From contig NZ_SNZP01000012.1 in NCBI RefSeq assembly GCF_004363805.1, positions 1 to 64,000 on the forward strand: a DNA stretch of 64,000 bases, read 5' to 3'. Source of the stretch: Paludibacterium purpuratum (GTDB lineage Bacteria > Pseudomonadota > Gammaproteobacteria > Burkholderiales > Chromobacteriaceae). Positions 41,989 to 52,514 of this stretch are shown here, piece after piece. How positions within the stretch are numbered: the stretch's first letter is position 1; the number at the start of each line of letters is the position of its first letter. Position numbers and translations under genes: made by a program. The notes beneath the pieces were generated by a model. It was given only the letters and a program-made list of their open reading frames with translations. It was not told the origin of the DNA and ran no database searches.

Positions 41989-43170
41989 ATGAAACCTCAA
42001 GGTATTGCCGTACTGGGCGCGACCGGCAGCATCGGCATCAATACGCTCGATGTGCTGGCGCGTCATCCCGATCATTACCGTGTCGAAGTCCTGACGGGCA
42101 ATCGTCAGGTTGCGCGCATGCTGGCGCAATGTCTGCAGCACAAGCCCCGTGTGGTCGTCATGGCCGACGAGACGGCCGCCGGCGATTTGCGCCGAGCGCT
42201 GGCCGAGCAGGCTTTGTCGCACATCCAGGTTTGGCACGGTGCCGAGGCCTTGGTCGAAGCGGTGCGCTTGGCCGAGGTCGAAACGGTGATGGCGGCAATT
42301 GTCGGCGTAGCCGGGTTGCCGTCCGCCATGGCGGCCGCGCAGGCCGGCAAGCGGGTCTTGCTGGCTAATAAGGAAGCGCTGGTAGTGGCCGGACGGCTAT
42401 TCATGCAGGCCGTGGCGGCCGCTGGGGCCACGCTGCTGCCGGTCGACAGCGAACACAGTGCGATCTTCCAATCGCTGCCGGCCGATTGGTGCGGCGACCT
42501 GGATGCCGCCGGGGTCGACAAGATTATCTTGACCGCGTCCGGCGGGCCGTTCCGTACCCGCGCCGCGGGCACCTTCGACGACATTACGCCGCAGGACGCC
42601 TGCAACCACCCCAATTGGGACATGGGCCGAAAAATTTCGGTGGACTCCGCCACGCTGATGAATAAGGGCCTGGAGGTCATTGAAGCGCACTGGCTGTTCA
42701 ACGCGCCGGCGGATCGTATCGAGGTGGTGGTTCATCCGCAAAGCGTCATTCATTCCATGGTGCAGTACCGCGACGGCTCGGTAATCGCTCAGCTTGGGTC
42801 GCCGGACATGCGTACGCCGATCGCCTGTGCGCTGGCCTGGCCCGAGCGCATTGTGGCCGGCGTGCCACCGCTGGATCTGTGTTCGCTATCTGCGCTAACC
42901 TTCGAAGCGCCCGACCTCGCGCGCTTTCCGAGTCTCGGGCTGGCCTTTGCCGCGCTTTCTGCCGGCGGCGATGCGCCGGCGGTGCTCAATGCGGCGAACG
43001 AAGCGGCCGTGGCGGCGTTCCTGGCGGGAAAAATTCGCTTTACCGACATTTCGGCGCTGGTCGACGCCGCGTTGTCGCGCATGGATCTGAGCGCCAGCGA
43101 TTCGCTCGACGGACTGCTAGCTAAAGACCGGGCTACGCGCGACTATCTTTCGACCCGGATTGGAGTCTGA
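41989..43170 (+). CDS. dxr: 1-deoxy-D-xylulose 5-phosphate reductoisomerase
   Basis: 393 residues. NADPH-binding GATGSIGINTLDVL at the N-terminus, ANKEALVVAG, the metal site PVDSEHSAIFQ and the flexible loop region with TLMNKGLEVIEAHWLF are all present. Second step of the MEP isoprenoid pathway, logically linked to uppS. The stop overlaps the rseP start as TGATG. Confidence 0.97.
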   Translation: MKPQGIAVLGATGSIGINTLDVLARHPDHYRVEVLTGNRQVARMLAQCLQHKPRVVVMADETAAGDLRRALAEQALSHIQVWHGAEALVEAVRLAEVETVMAAIVGVAGLPSAMAAAQAGKRVLLANKEALVVAGRLFMQAVAAAGATLLPVDSEHSAIFQSLPADWCGDLDAAGVDKIILTASGGPFRTRAAGTFDDITPQDACNHPNWDMGRKISVDSATLMNKGLEVIEAHWLFNAPADRIEVVVHPQSVIHSMVQYRDGSVIAQLGSPDMRTPIACALAWPERIVAGVPPLDLCSLSALTFEAPDLARFPSLGLAFAALSAGGDAPAVLNAANEAAVAAFLAGKIRFTDISALVDAALSRMDLSASDSLDGLLAKDRATRDYLSTRIGV

Positions 43171-44513
43171 TGTTTACCCTCATTGCTTTCCTGGTGGCGA
43201 TTGGCGCCCTGGTCACGTTCCACGAATTGGGCCACTACACGGTCGCCAAGCTGTGCGGTGTCAAGGTGCTACGCTTTTCGATCGGTTTCGGCCGGCCGCT
43301 AGTGGCCTGGCGCATGTTCGATACCGAATGGGCGTTGTGCCCGATCCCGCTCGGCGGTTATGTGCGCATGCTCGACGAGCGCGAAGCGCCGGTGAGCGAT
43401 GACGAACGGCCTCATAGCTTCAATGCCCAGCCGGTGCTCAAGCGCATGGCGATTGTCGCCGCCGGCCCGCTGGCCAATTTGCTGCTCGCCTTCCTGCTGT
43501 ACTGGGTGGTGATGGCGCACGGTGTCGTGCAATGGCGCCCCTGGGTCGGCACGGTGGTCGACAACACCCCGGCGGCAAGCGCCGGTTTTCGTGCGGGCGA
43601 TCGTGTCGTGGCGATCGGCGATCGCGCGGTGGCCAACTGGCAGGAAATGCGCCTGGCGCTCTTGGATGGGCTGGCCGGCCGCACGCAACCGCTCGACATC
43701 CGCGTCATGACCGAGGCGGGCCCGGCGGTGCGTCACCTTGACGTGGCACGCTTCTCGCAGTCGAATGCTCAGGCTTTCGAGTCCGGCGATATCGGCATCA
43801 TGCCAGTGCGCTATTTGCCCGAAGTCGGCGCATTGGAGCAGGATGGCGTGGCGATGCGCGCCGGGCTGCGTCCCGGGGATCGTATGTTGTCGGCCGATGG
43901 CCGTACTTTGCCCGATTGGCAGTCCTGGGTGGCGGTGATTCGCGACAACCCCGGCCGTGCGCTGTCGGTGAACATACTGCGAGAGGGTAAGCCGATGACG
44001 ATTGTGCTGCGCCCAGCCTCGGTGGATAGCGGGGAAGGGTTTGTCGGTCACGTCGGCATCAGCCCTCGAACCGACGATAGCTGGCGTGCCGCGCTGCAGT
44101 TCAGCCAACGCTTCGACTTGCCGCATTCGGCGCAGGCGGCCTGGAACAAGACCTTCGATACCAGCTGGATGAGCCTGAAATTCCTGGGCCGCATGCTGGT
44201 TGGCTCTGCTTCGACCGACAATATCAGCGGCCCGCTGGTCATCGCCAGCGTCGCGGGCCAGAGCGCGCGCGAGGGGCTGATTGCTTATCTGGAGTTTTTG
44301 GCGCTGATCAGCGTGAGTATCGGAATACTCAATTTGCTTCCGATACCGGTTCTGGATGGCGGGCACTTAATGTATTATACGGCGGAGCTTGTCAGGGGGA
44401 GGCCGCTGAGCGAGCGAGTGCAGCTCATCGGACAGCGGGTTGGTTTTGCGCTGCTGTTCGGACTCATGGCCTTTGCAATGCTAAACGATATCAGCCGCCT
44501 TTTTGGGGGTTAA
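43170..44513 (+). CDS. rseP: Site-2 metalloprotease RseP
   Basis: 447 residues. The zinc motif HELGH (His18, Glu19, His22) lies in the first membrane segment, and NLLPIPVLDGGHLMYY supplies the third ligand. Two PDZ domains lie between (residues about 115-200 and 205-290). RseP cuts anti-sigma factor RseA within the membrane during envelope stress and clears signal peptides. Location next to bamA is conserved. Confidence 0.96.
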   Translation: MFTLIAFLVAIGALVTFHELGHYTVAKLCGVKVLRFSIGFGRPLVAWRMFDTEWALCPIPLGGYVRMLDEREAPVSDDERPHSFNAQPVLKRMAIVAAGPLANLLLAFLLYWVVMAHGVVQWRPWVGTVVDNTPAASAGFRAGDRVVAIGDRAVANWQEMRLALLDGLAGRTQPLDIRVMTEAGPAVRHLDVARFSQSNAQAFESGDIGIMPVRYLPEVGALEQDGVAMRAGLRPGDRMLSADGRTLPDWQSWVAVIRDNPGRALSVNILREGKPMTIVLRPASVDSGEGFVGHVGISPRTDDSWRAALQFSQRFDLPHSAQAAWNKTFDTSWMSLKFLGRMLVGSASTDNISGPLVIASVAGQSAREGLIAYLEFLALISVSIGILNLLPIPVLDGGHLMYYTAELVRGRPLSERVQLIGQRVGFALLFGLMAFAMLNDISRLFGG

Positions 44514-44523
44514 CAAAGATCCT

Positions 44524-46806
44524 ATGAAATTGAAACTCGTCGCGGCGGCCGTGCTGGGGCTGTCCTCTGCTGCCTGGGCTGTCGATCCGTTTGTCGTCAA
44601 GGATATCAAGGTCGAAGGTTTGCAACGTACCGAGGCCGGTACGGTTTTCAACTATCTGCCGATCAAGGTTGGCGATACCTTCAACGACCAAAAGGCGGGC
44701 GATGCGATCAAGGCGCTGTTCGCCACTGGCTTCTTCAATGACGTACGGATCGAATCGTCCGAAGGGGTGGTGATCGTCGAAGTGGCGGAACGTCCGGTGA
44801 TTTCGCAACTGACGATTTCCGGCGCCAAGGAGTTCGATAAGGATCAGTTGAAGAAAGCGCTGAAGGAGAACGGCCTCGCCGAGTCGCGCGTTTTCGATCA
44901 GGCACTGCTCGACGGCGCTGTGCAGGAACTCAAGCGGCAGTATTACAGCCGCGGCAAATATTCGGTTGAAATCAACCCTCACATTACCAAGCTCGACCGC
45001 AACCGCGTGTCGATCTCGCTCGACATCACCGAAGGCATTACCGCCAAAATTCGCGAAATCCGCATCGTCGGCAACCAGGCGTTCGATACCTCGACACTAC
45101 TCGACCAATTCGCCCAGACCACCGGGAGCTGGACGTCCTGGATCAGCCACGACGACCAGTACTCCAAGCAGAAGCTGACCGGCGACTTGGAAAAGCTGCG
45201 TGCCTTCTATCAAAACCAGGGCTATCTCGAATTCAACATCGACTCGACCCAGGTGTCGATCTCGGCCGACAAGGAGTCGGTCTATTTGACCATCAACCTT
45301 ACCGAGGGCCAGCGTTATACCCTCGGCGACCTGAAGCTCGGCGGCGACCTCAAGGTGCCCGAGGCCGACTTGCGCTCGCTGTTGCTCGTCAAACGCGGCG
45401 ATGTCTTCAGCCGGGAAAAGGTCAACGAATCGGTCACGGCGTTGACCGACCGGCTGGGCAAGGAGGGTTATGCCTTCGCCAACGTCAACGTGGTGCCGGA
45501 TCTCGACCGCGAACACAATATCGCCAATCTGATGTTCTTCGTCGATCCGGGCCGCCGCACCTACGTGCGCCGCGTGAACATCAGCGGCAATACCAAGACG
45601 CGCGATGAAGTGATCCGCCGCGAAATGCGCCAATTGGAAGGCAGCTACTACAACAGCGCCAACATCAAACGCAGCAAGGAACGGATCGACCTGCTCGGCT
45701 ATTTCGAGGATATCAACATCGAAACGCCGGCAGTGGGCGACGCGCCGGATCAGGTCGACGTCAATGTCAGCCTTAAAGAGCGCTCGACCGGTAGCATCAG
45801 CGCAGCGGTCGGCTTCGTACAAGGCGAGGGCCTGCAATTGTCGGCCGGGATCTCGCAAAGCAACGTATTCGGTTCCGGCAAGACGGCCGCGCTGAACGTA
45901 TCGACCGGCAAGGTCAACAAAGTGCTGTCGCTGTCGTTTACCGACCCGTACTACACGGCGGACGGCGTCAGCCTGGGCTACAACGTCTATCATCGTAGCT
46001 ACAACCCGGACACCATCGACCTGTCCGAGTACAAGACCACCAGTACCGGCGCCAGCGTGACCGCCGGGGTGCCGATTAGCGAGCGAGACCGGGTGAATTT
46101 CACCTTGGGCCTCGATCGAACCAACATCACCACCTTCGACAATAGCCCGCAGCAGTACCTGGACTACGTCAGCAAGCATGGCAGCAACAGCACAACGCTC
46201 AGCGCCGGCGTGAGCTGGGGGCGCGATACGCGCGATAGCGCCTTGTGGCCGACTCGCGGTTACACCACCGGCATTTCCTTCGATGCCGGTTTGCCGGGCG
46301 GCAACGTCAACTATTACCGCCTGGGGCATAACGAGTCGTGGTTCTTCCCGCTCTCCAAGACCTATACATTGATGGTGGGTGGCGAGGTTGGCGCGATCAA
46401 CGGTTACGGCAAGACATCCACCGTACCGTTCTTCGACAACTACTACCTGGGTGGCATCGGTTCGGTGCGCGGCTTTGAAAGCGGCAGCATGGGGCCGCGG
46501 GATGCAAACAACTACGCCTTGGGCGGCACGCGCAAGATGGTGCTGAACACCGAGCTGCTGTTCCCGTTCCCGGGGATGCGCGATAACAAGTCGGTGCGCA
46601 TGAGCCTGTTCGCCGATGCCGGCACGCTGTGGGACGACAAGACGCCGGGCTCGTCGGCGAACCAGGCCTTCCGCTATTCGGGCGGCCTAGCCTTTACCTG
46701 GTTGTCGCCTGTCGGGCCGATGAAGTTCAGCTATGCGGTACCGATGCACAAGCAGGATGGCGATAAGATCCAGCGCCTGCAGTTCCAGCTTGGGACCGTG
46801 TTCTAA
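44524..46806 (+). CDS. bamA: Outer membrane protein assembly factor BamA
   Basis: 760 residues. A signal peptide (cleavage after AAWA) precedes five POTRA repeats (about residues 20-420; the first reads VKDIKVEGLQRTEAGTVFNY) and a 16-strand barrel. Loop 6 carries the conserved VRGFESG motif, and the last strand ends in phenylalanine (FQLGTVF). BamA inserts beta-barrel proteins into the outer membrane. ATG at 44524 was chosen over the upstream TTG at 44503 on signal-peptide grounds. Confidence 0.97.
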   Translation: MKLKLVAAAVLGLSSAAWAVDPFVVKDIKVEGLQRTEAGTVFNYLPIKVGDTFNDQKAGDAIKALFATGFFNDVRIESSEGVVIVEVAERPVISQLTISGAKEFDKDQLKKALKENGLAESRVFDQALLDGAVQELKRQYYSRGKYSVEINPHITKLDRNRVSISLDITEGITAKIREIRIVGNQAFDTSTLLDQFAQTTGSWTSWISHDDQYSKQKLTGDLEKLRAFYQNQGYLEFNIDSTQVSISADKESVYLTINLTEGQRYTLGDLKLGGDLKVPEADLRSLLLVKRGDVFSREKVNESVTALTDRLGKEGYAFANVNVVPDLDREHNIANLMFFVDPGRRTYVRRVNISGNTKTRDEVIRREMRQLEGSYYNSANIKRSKERIDLLGYFEDINIETPAVGDAPDQVDVNVSLKERSTGSISAAVGFVQGEGLQLSAGISQSNVFGSGKTAALNVSTGKVNKVLSLSFTDPYYTADGVSLGYNVYHRSYNPDTIDLSEYKTTSTGASVTAGVPISERDRVNFTLGLDRTNITTFDNSPQQYLDYVSKHGSNSTTLSAGVSWGRDTRDSALWPTRGYTTGISFDAGLPGGNVNYYRLGHNESWFFPLSKTYTLMVGGEVGAINGYGKTSTVPFFDNYYLGGIGSVRGFESGSMGPRDANNYALGGTRKMVLNTELLFPFPGMRDNKSVRMSLFADAGTLWDDKTPGSSANQAFRYSGGLAFTWLSPVGPMKFSYAVPMHKQDGDKIQRLQFQLGTVF

Positions 46807-46820
46807 ACGGAGGAGTTTCT

Positions 46821-47309
46821 GTGAAGCCGAACAAATGGTTTGGGCTGGCCGCCGGGATGCTTTTGGCCTGGCAGTGTCAAGCCGACGATTTCAAGCTGGG
46901 TTACGTCAATATCGAACGCGTCTACCGCGAAGCTACTCCGGCACTGGCCATCATGAAACGGCTGGACCAGGAGTTCGGGCCCCGCCGCGAAGAGCTCAAG
47001 GGCTTGCAGGCCAAGGGAAAAAAGCTGGAAGCCCAGTTGGTCAAGCCCGATTTGCCCGATAGCGAACGCAAGAGCGATCAGCGCGAGCTGGATGCGGTCA
47101 TCCGCGACTACAATGCCAAATCGGCCTCGTTGAGCGAAGATTTCAACCAGCGCCGGGCGGAAGAGTTCGCCGCCTTCCTGCAACGTGCCAATCAGGCGGT
47201 GCGCGATATTGCCGAGAAGGGGCACTACGACCTGATCTTGCAGGATTCGGTGTATGTCAGTCCGAAGTACGATCTGACCGACACCTTGCTCAAGGCGCTC
47301 GATCAATAA
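46821..47309 (+). CDS. skp: Periplasmic chaperone Skp/OmpH
   Basis: 162 residues from GTG at 46821 with GGAGG upstream. A signal peptide (cleavage near CQA) precedes a long alpha-helical, charged body ([20 protein letters not shown]) forming the tentacles of the trimer. It delivers outer-membrane proteins to BamA. Location between bamA and lpxD is standard. Confidence 0.92.
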   Translation: MKPNKWFGLAAGMLLAWQCQADDFKLGYVNIERVYREATPALAIMKRLDQEFGPRREELKGLQAKGKKLEAQLVKPDLPDSERKSDQRELDAVIRDYNAKSASLSEDFNQRRAEEFAAFLQRANQAVRDIAEKGHYDLILQDSVYVSPKYDLTDTLLKALDQ

Positions 47310-47327
47310 CCCTATTACAGTCGGGAG

Positions 47328-47356
47328 AAGCCGGCCCCGGGTCGGCTTTGTTTTTG
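47328..47356 (+). terminator. Terminator-like hairpin immediately before lpxD
   Basis: AAGCCG and CGGCTT pair around GCCCCGGGT, followed by TGTTTTTG. The T run ends directly at the lpxD ATG, so the hairpin occupies the place of the ribosome binding site. Confidence 0.65.
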
Positions 47357-48403
47357 ATGTCATATACTTTATCGGAAATTGTTGCCAGATTAGGCGGGGA
47401 GTTGCGCGGAGCCGACGTCGTCGTGGCTCGCGTTGCGCCGCTCGAGGCCGCGCGCCCCGGTGAACTGAGTTTCATCACCCATGCCAAGTATCGTCGCCAA
47501 CTGGACGACTGCGAGGCGAGCGCGATTATCGTTTCCCCGCGCATTCTGGAGTCGGTATCCATCGAACTGCCGATGATCGTCACCCCCGACCCCTATTTGT
47601 ACTTTGCAAAAGTCGCCACCTTGTTCAATCCGCCTCAGATTGCGGTGGCCGGCGTGCATCCGTCGGCCGTGCTGGGCAGCGATAGCCGTGTGGCCGCCAG
47701 CGCCGAAGTGCGCGAGCATGTCAGCATCGGCGCGCGGGCGGTGATCGGCGAGCGCTGCAGACTAATGCCGGGCGTCGTGGTTGGCGACGACTGCGTGCTG
47801 GGCGACGATGTGGTGCTTTATCCTAATGTCACCATTTACCACAACTGCGTATTGGGTGATCGTGTGACCATCCATTCGGGCGCGGTGATCGGCGCCGACG
47901 GCTTCGGGTTGGCTTGGGCCGGCGACGCCTGGTTCAAGATTCCGCAAACCGGCCGTGCGGTCATTGGCGACGATGTCGAAATCGGCGCCAACACCACCAT
48001 CGACCGCGGCGCGCTGGCCGACACCGTCATTGGCCGCGGCGCCAAGATAGACAATCTGGTACAGATCGCCCATAACGTCCAAATCGGCGAATACACGGCG
48101 GTCGCCGGCTGCGTCGGCATCGCCGGCAGCACCCGCATCGGTGCGTATTGCACCATCGGCGGCGCCGCCATGTTCGTCGGCCACATCGAAATCGCCGACC
48201 GCACCCATATCGGCGGCGGCACCCTGGTATCGAAGTCCATCCGCCAGGCGGACACCTACGCATCGTCGTATCCGTTGTCCACAATGAAAGACTGGCTGTC
48301 CAACGCGGTTCACCTGCGCCATCTCGATGAGCTGGTGGGGCGCGTGAAGCAGCTGGAAAAAGAGATCAAAAACATTAGAAACAAGGAAGCCCCGAATGAC
48401 TGA
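47357..48403 (+). CDS. lpxD: UDP-3-O-acylglucosamine N-acyltransferase
   Basis: 348 residues from ATG at 47357 (TTG at 47348 is the alternative). The N-terminal uridine-binding domain ([17 protein letters not shown]) is followed by a left-handed beta helix of hexapeptide repeats (about residues 110-300), with the catalytic histidine in [11 protein letters not shown]. It adds the N-linked acyl chain in lipid A synthesis. It overlaps fabZ by 8 bases. Confidence 0.96.
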   Translation: MSYTLSEIVARLGGELRGADVVVARVAPLEAARPGELSFITHAKYRRQLDDCEASAIIVSPRILESVSIELPMIVTPDPYLYFAKVATLFNPPQIAVAGVHPSAVLGSDSRVAASAEVREHVSIGARAVIGERCRLMPGVVVGDDCVLGDDVVLYPNVTIYHNCVLGDRVTIHSGAVIGADGFGLAWAGDAWFKIPQTGRAVIGDDVEIGANTTIDRGALADTVIGRGAKIDNLVQIAHNVQIGEYTAVAGCVGIAGSTRIGAYCTIGGAAMFVGHIEIADRTHIGGGTLVSKSIRQADTYASSYPLSTMKDWLSNAVHLRHLDELVGRVKQLEKEIKNIRNKEAPND

Positions 48404-48851
48404 ACATGCCGTGTCGATTGATGTGCGCGAGATCATGCGCTACCTGCCGCACCGTTACCCGTTCTTGCTGGTCGATCGCGTCATCGAATTCGAAGCGGAC
48501 AAGCGAATCGTCGGTCTCAAGAATGTGACCATCAACGAGCCGTTTTTCCAGGGGCACTTCGAACAATACCCGGTCATGCCGGGCGTCCTGATCATCGAAG
48601 CGCTGGCCCAGGCCGCCGGCGTGTTGGCCATTCGTAGCGCCGGTCACGACCGCAAGGATAACGAACTGTACTTTTTCGTCGGCATCGACAAGGCGCGCTT
48701 CCGTCGCCAGGTGGTGCCGGGCGATCAGCTGACGCTGGAGGCGGTCCAGCTGCAGAGCAAGCGCGGCATCGCCAAGTACAGCGCCATCGCCCGCGTCGGC
48801 GGCGAGATCGCCTGCGAAGCGGAAATCATGTGCGCCCAACGGGAGGTGTGA
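48396..48851 (+). CDS. fabZ: 3-hydroxyacyl-ACP dehydratase FabZ
   Basis: 151 residues. The catalytic histidine is in [14 protein letters not shown] and the glutamate in [15 protein letters not shown], the two hot-dog fold active-site residues. It dehydrates 3-hydroxyacyl-ACP for fatty acid elongation and competes with LpxA/LpxD for the same substrate, which explains its place between them. Confidence 0.97.
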   Translation: MTEHAVSIDVREIMRYLPHRYPFLLVDRVIEFEADKRIVGLKNVTINEPFFQGHFEQYPVMPGVLIIEALAQAAGVLAIRSAGHDRKDNELYFFVGIDKARFRRQVVPGDQLTLEAVQLQSKRGIAKYSAIARVGGEIACEAEIMCAQREV

Positions 48852-48852
48852 C

Positions 48853-49638
48853 GTGACCCAGCCTCAACGTATCCACCCGACGGCACTCGTCGATCCGGCC
48901 GCGCGGCTGGCCGACGACGTCGAGATCGGCGCCTACAGCATCATCGGGCCGCACGTTGAAATCGGCAGCGGCACTCGTGTCGGCCCGCATGTGGTCATCG
49001 AGGGCCATACCCGCATTGGCGCCAACAACCGCATCTTCCAGTTCGCGTCGCTCGGCGCCGAACCGCAGGACAAGAAATACGCCGGCGAACCGACGCGACT
49101 GGAAATCGGCGACAACAACACCATCCGCGAGTTCTGCACGCTGAATACCGGCACGGCGCAGGATGTGGGCGTGACCAGAATCGGCAACGACAACTGGATC
49201 ATGGCCTACGTGCACATCGCCCATGATTGCCAGCTCGGCAATCACACCATCCTGGCCAACAACGCCACGCTGGCCGGCCATGTGCACCTGGGCGATTGGG
49301 TGTTCCTGGGCGGCTTCACCGCCGTGCACCAGTTCGTCATCATCGGCGAACATGCGATGACCGCCTTTTGCAGTGCGGTGGCTCAGGACATACCGCCCTT
49401 CGTCACTGCGCACGGTAATCGCGCCGTCCCCTCCGGCATCAATAGTGAGGGGCTGAAGCGACGCGGTTACAGCCCGGAAGCCATTCGCGACGTAAAGAAC
49501 GCCTACAAGACGCTCTATCGTCAGGGTTTGCCTTTCGAAACGGCACGCGAGCAGATTCTCGCCCAGGCGGAGACCAGCGTAGAACTGGCCCCGTTTACCC
49601 GATTCTTCGCGCTTTCCGAGCGCGGCATTATTCGTTGA
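48853..49638 (+). CDS. lpxA: UDP-N-acetylglucosamine acyltransferase
   Basis: 261 residues from GTG with GGGAGG 6 bases upstream. Hexapeptide repeats form the beta helix; the catalytic histidine is in [13 protein letters not shown]. The C-terminal helical part ([20 protein letters not shown]) is normal. First committed-type acylation of lipid A synthesis. Confidence 0.97.
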   Translation: MTQPQRIHPTALVDPAARLADDVEIGAYSIIGPHVEIGSGTRVGPHVVIEGHTRIGANNRIFQFASLGAEPQDKKYAGEPTRLEIGDNNTIREFCTLNTGTAQDVGVTRIGNDNWIMAYVHIAHDCQLGNHTILANNATLAGHVHLGDWVFLGGFTAVHQFVIIGEHAMTAFCSAVAQDIPPFVTAHGNRAVPSGINSEGLKRRGYSPEAIRDVKNAYKTLYRQGLPFETAREQILAQAETSVELAPFTRFFALSERGIIR

Positions 49639-49641
49639 GCC

Positions 49642-50808
49642 ATGCCAGAGATCACTCATAACTTTGACAAGACCTTGCGCGTCGCCATGGTTGCCGGAGA
49701 GGCATCGGGCGATCAGCTTGGCGCGCAGTTGATGGAGGCCATGATCCGCCGTTATCCGCGGATCGAATTTTTCGGCATCGGCGGTCCGCACATGGAGGCA
49801 AGGGGGTTGCGCTCCATGGTGCCGCAAGAAAAGCTGGCGGTACGCGGCTACGTCGAGGTGCTCAAGCACCTGCCCGAACTTTTGCGCATCCGTAACGAAC
49901 TGCGTGTCAGCCTGATCAAATCGCGCCCGGATGTCTTCGTCGGCATCGATGCGCCGGATTTCAACCTGCCGCTGGAAGCCAAGCTCAAGCAGGCTGGGAT
50001 TCCGACTGTCCACTACGTCAGCCCGTCGGTATGGGCCTGGCGGCCCGAGCGCATCCAGCGCATTGCCCGCGCCGTCAGCAAGGTATTGTGCCTATTTCCG
50101 ATGGAACCGCCGCTATACGTCAAAGCCGGCGTGCCGGTATCGTATGTCGGCCATCCGTTGGCGAGCGAAATTCCGCTGGCCACCGACAAGGAAGCGATGC
50201 GCGAGCAATTGGCCTTGCCGAAAAATGCGCCGATTTTCGCTTTACTGCCGGGCAGCCGGATGAGCGAACTCGACTACATGGCGCCGATTTACATCGAAAC
50301 GGCCAAGCTACTGCTGAAGAAATTCCCCGAGGCGCAATTCATCGTGCCGTTGGCCACCCGTGCCACGCGCGATCGCTTCGATGCCATCCTGACGCGCATG
50401 AAGGCCTGGGAACTGCCGATTCGCAAGCTGTTCGGCCATGCGCAAATGGCCATTATCGCCAGCGACGTCGTCTTGGTCACCAGCGGTACCGCCACGCTGG
50501 AAGTGGCGCTGTGCAAGCGGCCGATGGTGATCAGCTACAAGCTGTCGACACTGACGTATTGGTTGGTCAAGCATAAGCTGCGCCTGCCGTATGTCGGGCT
50601 GCCCAATATCCTGTGCGAACGCGCGGTGGTGCCGGAGTTGCTGCAAAAGAACGCCCGGCCGGAGAAATTGGCCAACGAACTCGAACGCATCTATCACGAC
50701 AAGGATTACCAGGAAGAATTGTCGGTGCTGTTCGACGAGTTGCAATTGCGCTTGCGCATGGATACTTCGGAGCAGGCGGCGGCCGACGTGCTGCAGGTGG
50801 CGCTGTGA
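49642..50808 (+). CDS. lpxB: Lipid A disaccharide synthase
   Basis: 388 residues, glycosyltransferase family 19. The N-terminus has [18 protein letters not shown], the middle [15 protein letters not shown] and [10 protein letters not shown], and the C-terminal half [14 protein letters not shown]. It condenses UDP-2,3-diacylglucosamine with lipid X. The stop overlaps the rnhB start as GTGA. Confidence 0.97.
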   Translation: MPEITHNFDKTLRVAMVAGEASGDQLGAQLMEAMIRRYPRIEFFGIGGPHMEARGLRSMVPQEKLAVRGYVEVLKHLPELLRIRNELRVSLIKSRPDVFVGIDAPDFNLPLEAKLKQAGIPTVHYVSPSVWAWRPERIQRIARAVSKVLCLFPMEPPLYVKAGVPVSYVGHPLASEIPLATDKEAMREQLALPKNAPIFALLPGSRMSELDYMAPIYIETAKLLLKKFPEAQFIVPLATRATRDRFDAILTRMKAWELPIRKLFGHAQMAIIASDVVLVTSGTATLEVALCKRPMVISYKLSTLTYWLVKHKLRLPYVGLPNILCERAVVPELLQKNARPEKLANELERIYHDKDYQEELSVLFDELQLRLRMDTSEQAAADVLQVAL

Positions 50809-51392
50809 GCCTGCTTTGCGGTGTCGACGAGGCGGGGAGAGGGCCGCTGGCCGGCGCCGTATACGCCGCCGCCGTGATTCTCGACCCGGCCCGTCCCATC
50901 GACGGGCTGGCCGACTCCAAGGTACTGAGCGAAGCCCGGCGCGAAGCGCTGGCGCTGGAGATCCGAGAACGCGCGCAGGCCTGGTGCATCGCCAGCGCCT
51001 CGGTGGAAGAGATCGATCGGCTCAATATCCTGCAAGCCACCATGTTGGCCATGACCCGCGCCGTCGAAGGGTTGTCGGTTCGGCCTGACTTGGTGCAAAT
51101 CGACGGCAACCGCGTGCCGAAACAGCTGACCTTGCCGGCCGAAGCGATCGTCAAGGGCGATGCCCGCGTGGCCGCTATCTCCGCCGCCTCCATCCTGGCC
51201 AAGACAGCGCGCGACGCCGAACTGATCGCACTCGATGCGCGCTGGCCCGGCTATGGCTTTGCCCGCCACAAAGGCTACCCGACCGCCGAGCATCTGGCCG
51301 CGCTCGCCACCCTGGGCGTGCTGCCGGTGCACCGCAAAACCTTCGCGCCGGTGCGCCAAGCGCTCGGCCTGCGGCAGGGCGACCTGTTCTGA
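50805..51392 (+). CDS. rnhB: Ribonuclease HII
   Basis: 195 residues from GTG at 50805, overlapping the lpxB stop by 4 bases; the longer frame lies inside lpxB. The motif [13 protein letters not shown] carries the first acidic residues and the later [19 protein letters not shown] segment a further one. It cuts RNA in RNA-DNA hybrids and starts removal of misincorporated ribonucleotides. Confidence 0.95.
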   Translation: MSLLCGVDEAGRGPLAGAVYAAAVILDPARPIDGLADSKVLSEARREALALEIRERAQAWCIASASVEEIDRLNILQATMLAMTRAVEGLSVRPDLVQIDGNRVPKQLTLPAEAIVKGDARVAAISAASILAKTARDAELIALDARWPGYGFARHKGYPTAEHLAALATLGVLPVHRKTFAPVRQALGLRQGDLF

Positions 51393-51399
51393 TCTCCCC

Positions 51400-51897
51400 A
51401 TGGCGCGAGACCGCTGTTTCCCTCCGTTGATCGCACCACATACCCGTGTTCTTTTGCTGGGCTCGCTGCCAGGGCAGGCTTCGTTGGCTGCGGGTCGCTA
51501 CTATGCCCACCCACAAAACCAGTTCTGGCGGCTATTGAGCGATATCCTGGCCTTGCCGCTGGCTTCCTTGCCCTACGATGAGCGCATCGAGTGCATGTTG
51601 CAGGCGGGCGTCGGCCTGTGGGACGTCGTGGGCGAGGCTGCGCGCAAGGGCAGCCTGGATGCCGATCTACGCCAGGTCAGTTACAACGATTTGCGCCAGT
51701 TATTGACGCAACTTCCCAGTCTCCGTGCCATCGGTTTTAATGGCCAGGCCGCAGCACGCGCCATGCCGTCGGTCGAAGCGTCAGGCGTCGCACTGTTGCC
51801 TCTGCCTTCCTCCAGTCCGGCGTATACGCTACCCTATGACAATAAACTTGCCCAATGGCGTAAAATTGGGCGATATTTAGTGTCAGAATCACCTTAA
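51400..51897 (+). CDS. DNA-deoxyinosine glycosylase-like protein (uracil-DNA glycosylase superfamily)
   Basis: 165 residues from ATG at 51400, 7 bases after the rnhB stop. The motif LLLGSLPGQASLAAGRYYAH followed by PQNQFWRLLSDIL is typical of hypoxanthine/Mug-like members of the superfamily; the asparagine of PQN and the downstream GFNGQAAA segment are functional positions. It would remove deaminated adenine from DNA. Cotranscription with rnhB puts two nucleic-acid repair enzymes side by side. Confidence 0.85.
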   Translation: MARDRCFPPLIAPHTRVLLLGSLPGQASLAAGRYYAHPQNQFWRLLSDILALPLASLPYDERIECMLQAGVGLWDVVGEAARKGSLDADLRQVSYNDLRQLLTQLPSLRAIGFNGQAAARAMPSVEASGVALLPLPSSSPAYTLPYDNKLAQWRKIGRYLVSESP

Positions 51898-51908
51898 GAG
51901 ACTGCGCC

Positions 51909-52127
51909 ATGAATCGTTACTGCATCTGGTTTGTTACGCCCGACGACAGCGTCATGCGACGCGCCGAAGTCGCGCTCAATGGCACGATCCATTGCCATCA
52001 AGCGCTCGAGGAGATCGAGGCACAACTGGCGGTCGATTGCGGGCTGACACAGGTCATGATCGTCGACTGGAAACGGTTCGAACAGGACGAAACCACCAAA
52101 CCGGCTCGCCAAGTGCGCGTCGCCTGA
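51909..52127 (+). CDS. Small hypothetical protein
   Basis: 72 residues, 11 bases after the glycosylase gene and 13 before the ferredoxin gene, all on one strand. Composition is mixed, no membrane segment; the C-terminus is VDWKRFEQDETTKPARQVRV. Family not recognised. Close spacing and normal codon use favour a true gene. Confidence 0.6.
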   Translation: MNRYCIWFVTPDDSVMRRAEVALNGTIHCHQALEEIEAQLAVDCGLTQVMIVDWKRFEQDETTKPARQVRVA

Positions 52128-52140
52128 TACGTTTTCGCGC

Positions 52141-52488
52141 ATGCCGCGCATCCTATTTCTGACGCCGTCAGGCCAACAGCTGGCCGAGATCGGCGCAGAG
52201 CCCGGCTCGTTGCTGCTAGACGTCGCGCGCGAACACGACATTCCACTGCACTGGCGCTGCGGCCAGGGTACCTGCGGCACCTGCCGCGTCCAGATCCGCC
52301 ATGCACAACAACCGCGCATGGCCGGCATGTCACGGAAAGAACGCAATGTACTGATTCGGCAAGGACTGCTACCGGAATCGGCCTTGTCCGGCGAGCCGCT
52401 GATCGACGCCCCGCAACAATGGCGCTTGGCTTGTCATTTGCCCGTGGAAGAGGGCGACTGGGTCGTAATCGTACCGCCGATGGAATAA
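52141..52488 (+). CDS. 2Fe-2S ferredoxin
   Basis: 115 residues. The plant-type cluster motif is visible as WRCGQGTCGTCRVQ (Cys-x4-Cys-x2-Cys) with the fourth cysteine in RLACHLPV. Single-domain electron carrier. Longer insert between the third and fourth cysteines than in adrenodoxin types (about 60 residues). Partner unknown. The stop overlaps a possible upstream start (TAATG) of the next gene. Confidence 0.88.
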   Translation: MPRILFLTPSGQQLAEIGAEPGSLLLDVAREHDIPLHWRCGQGTCGTCRVQIRHAQQPRMAGMSRKERNVLIRQGLLPESALSGEPLIDAPQQWRLACHLPVEEGDWVVIVPPME

Positions 52489-52514
52489 TGGATAGGGATA
52501 AGAAAGAGATGGGC

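Noticed and set aside
45097-46329. Minus-strand open frame of 410 codons opposite bamA
   Set aside because: High-GC third-position artefact; the bamA frame has POTRA and barrel motifs throughout.
48826-50013. Minus-strand open frame opposite lpxA and lpxB
   Set aside because: Both plus-strand genes are certain; the opposite frame has no recognisable domain.
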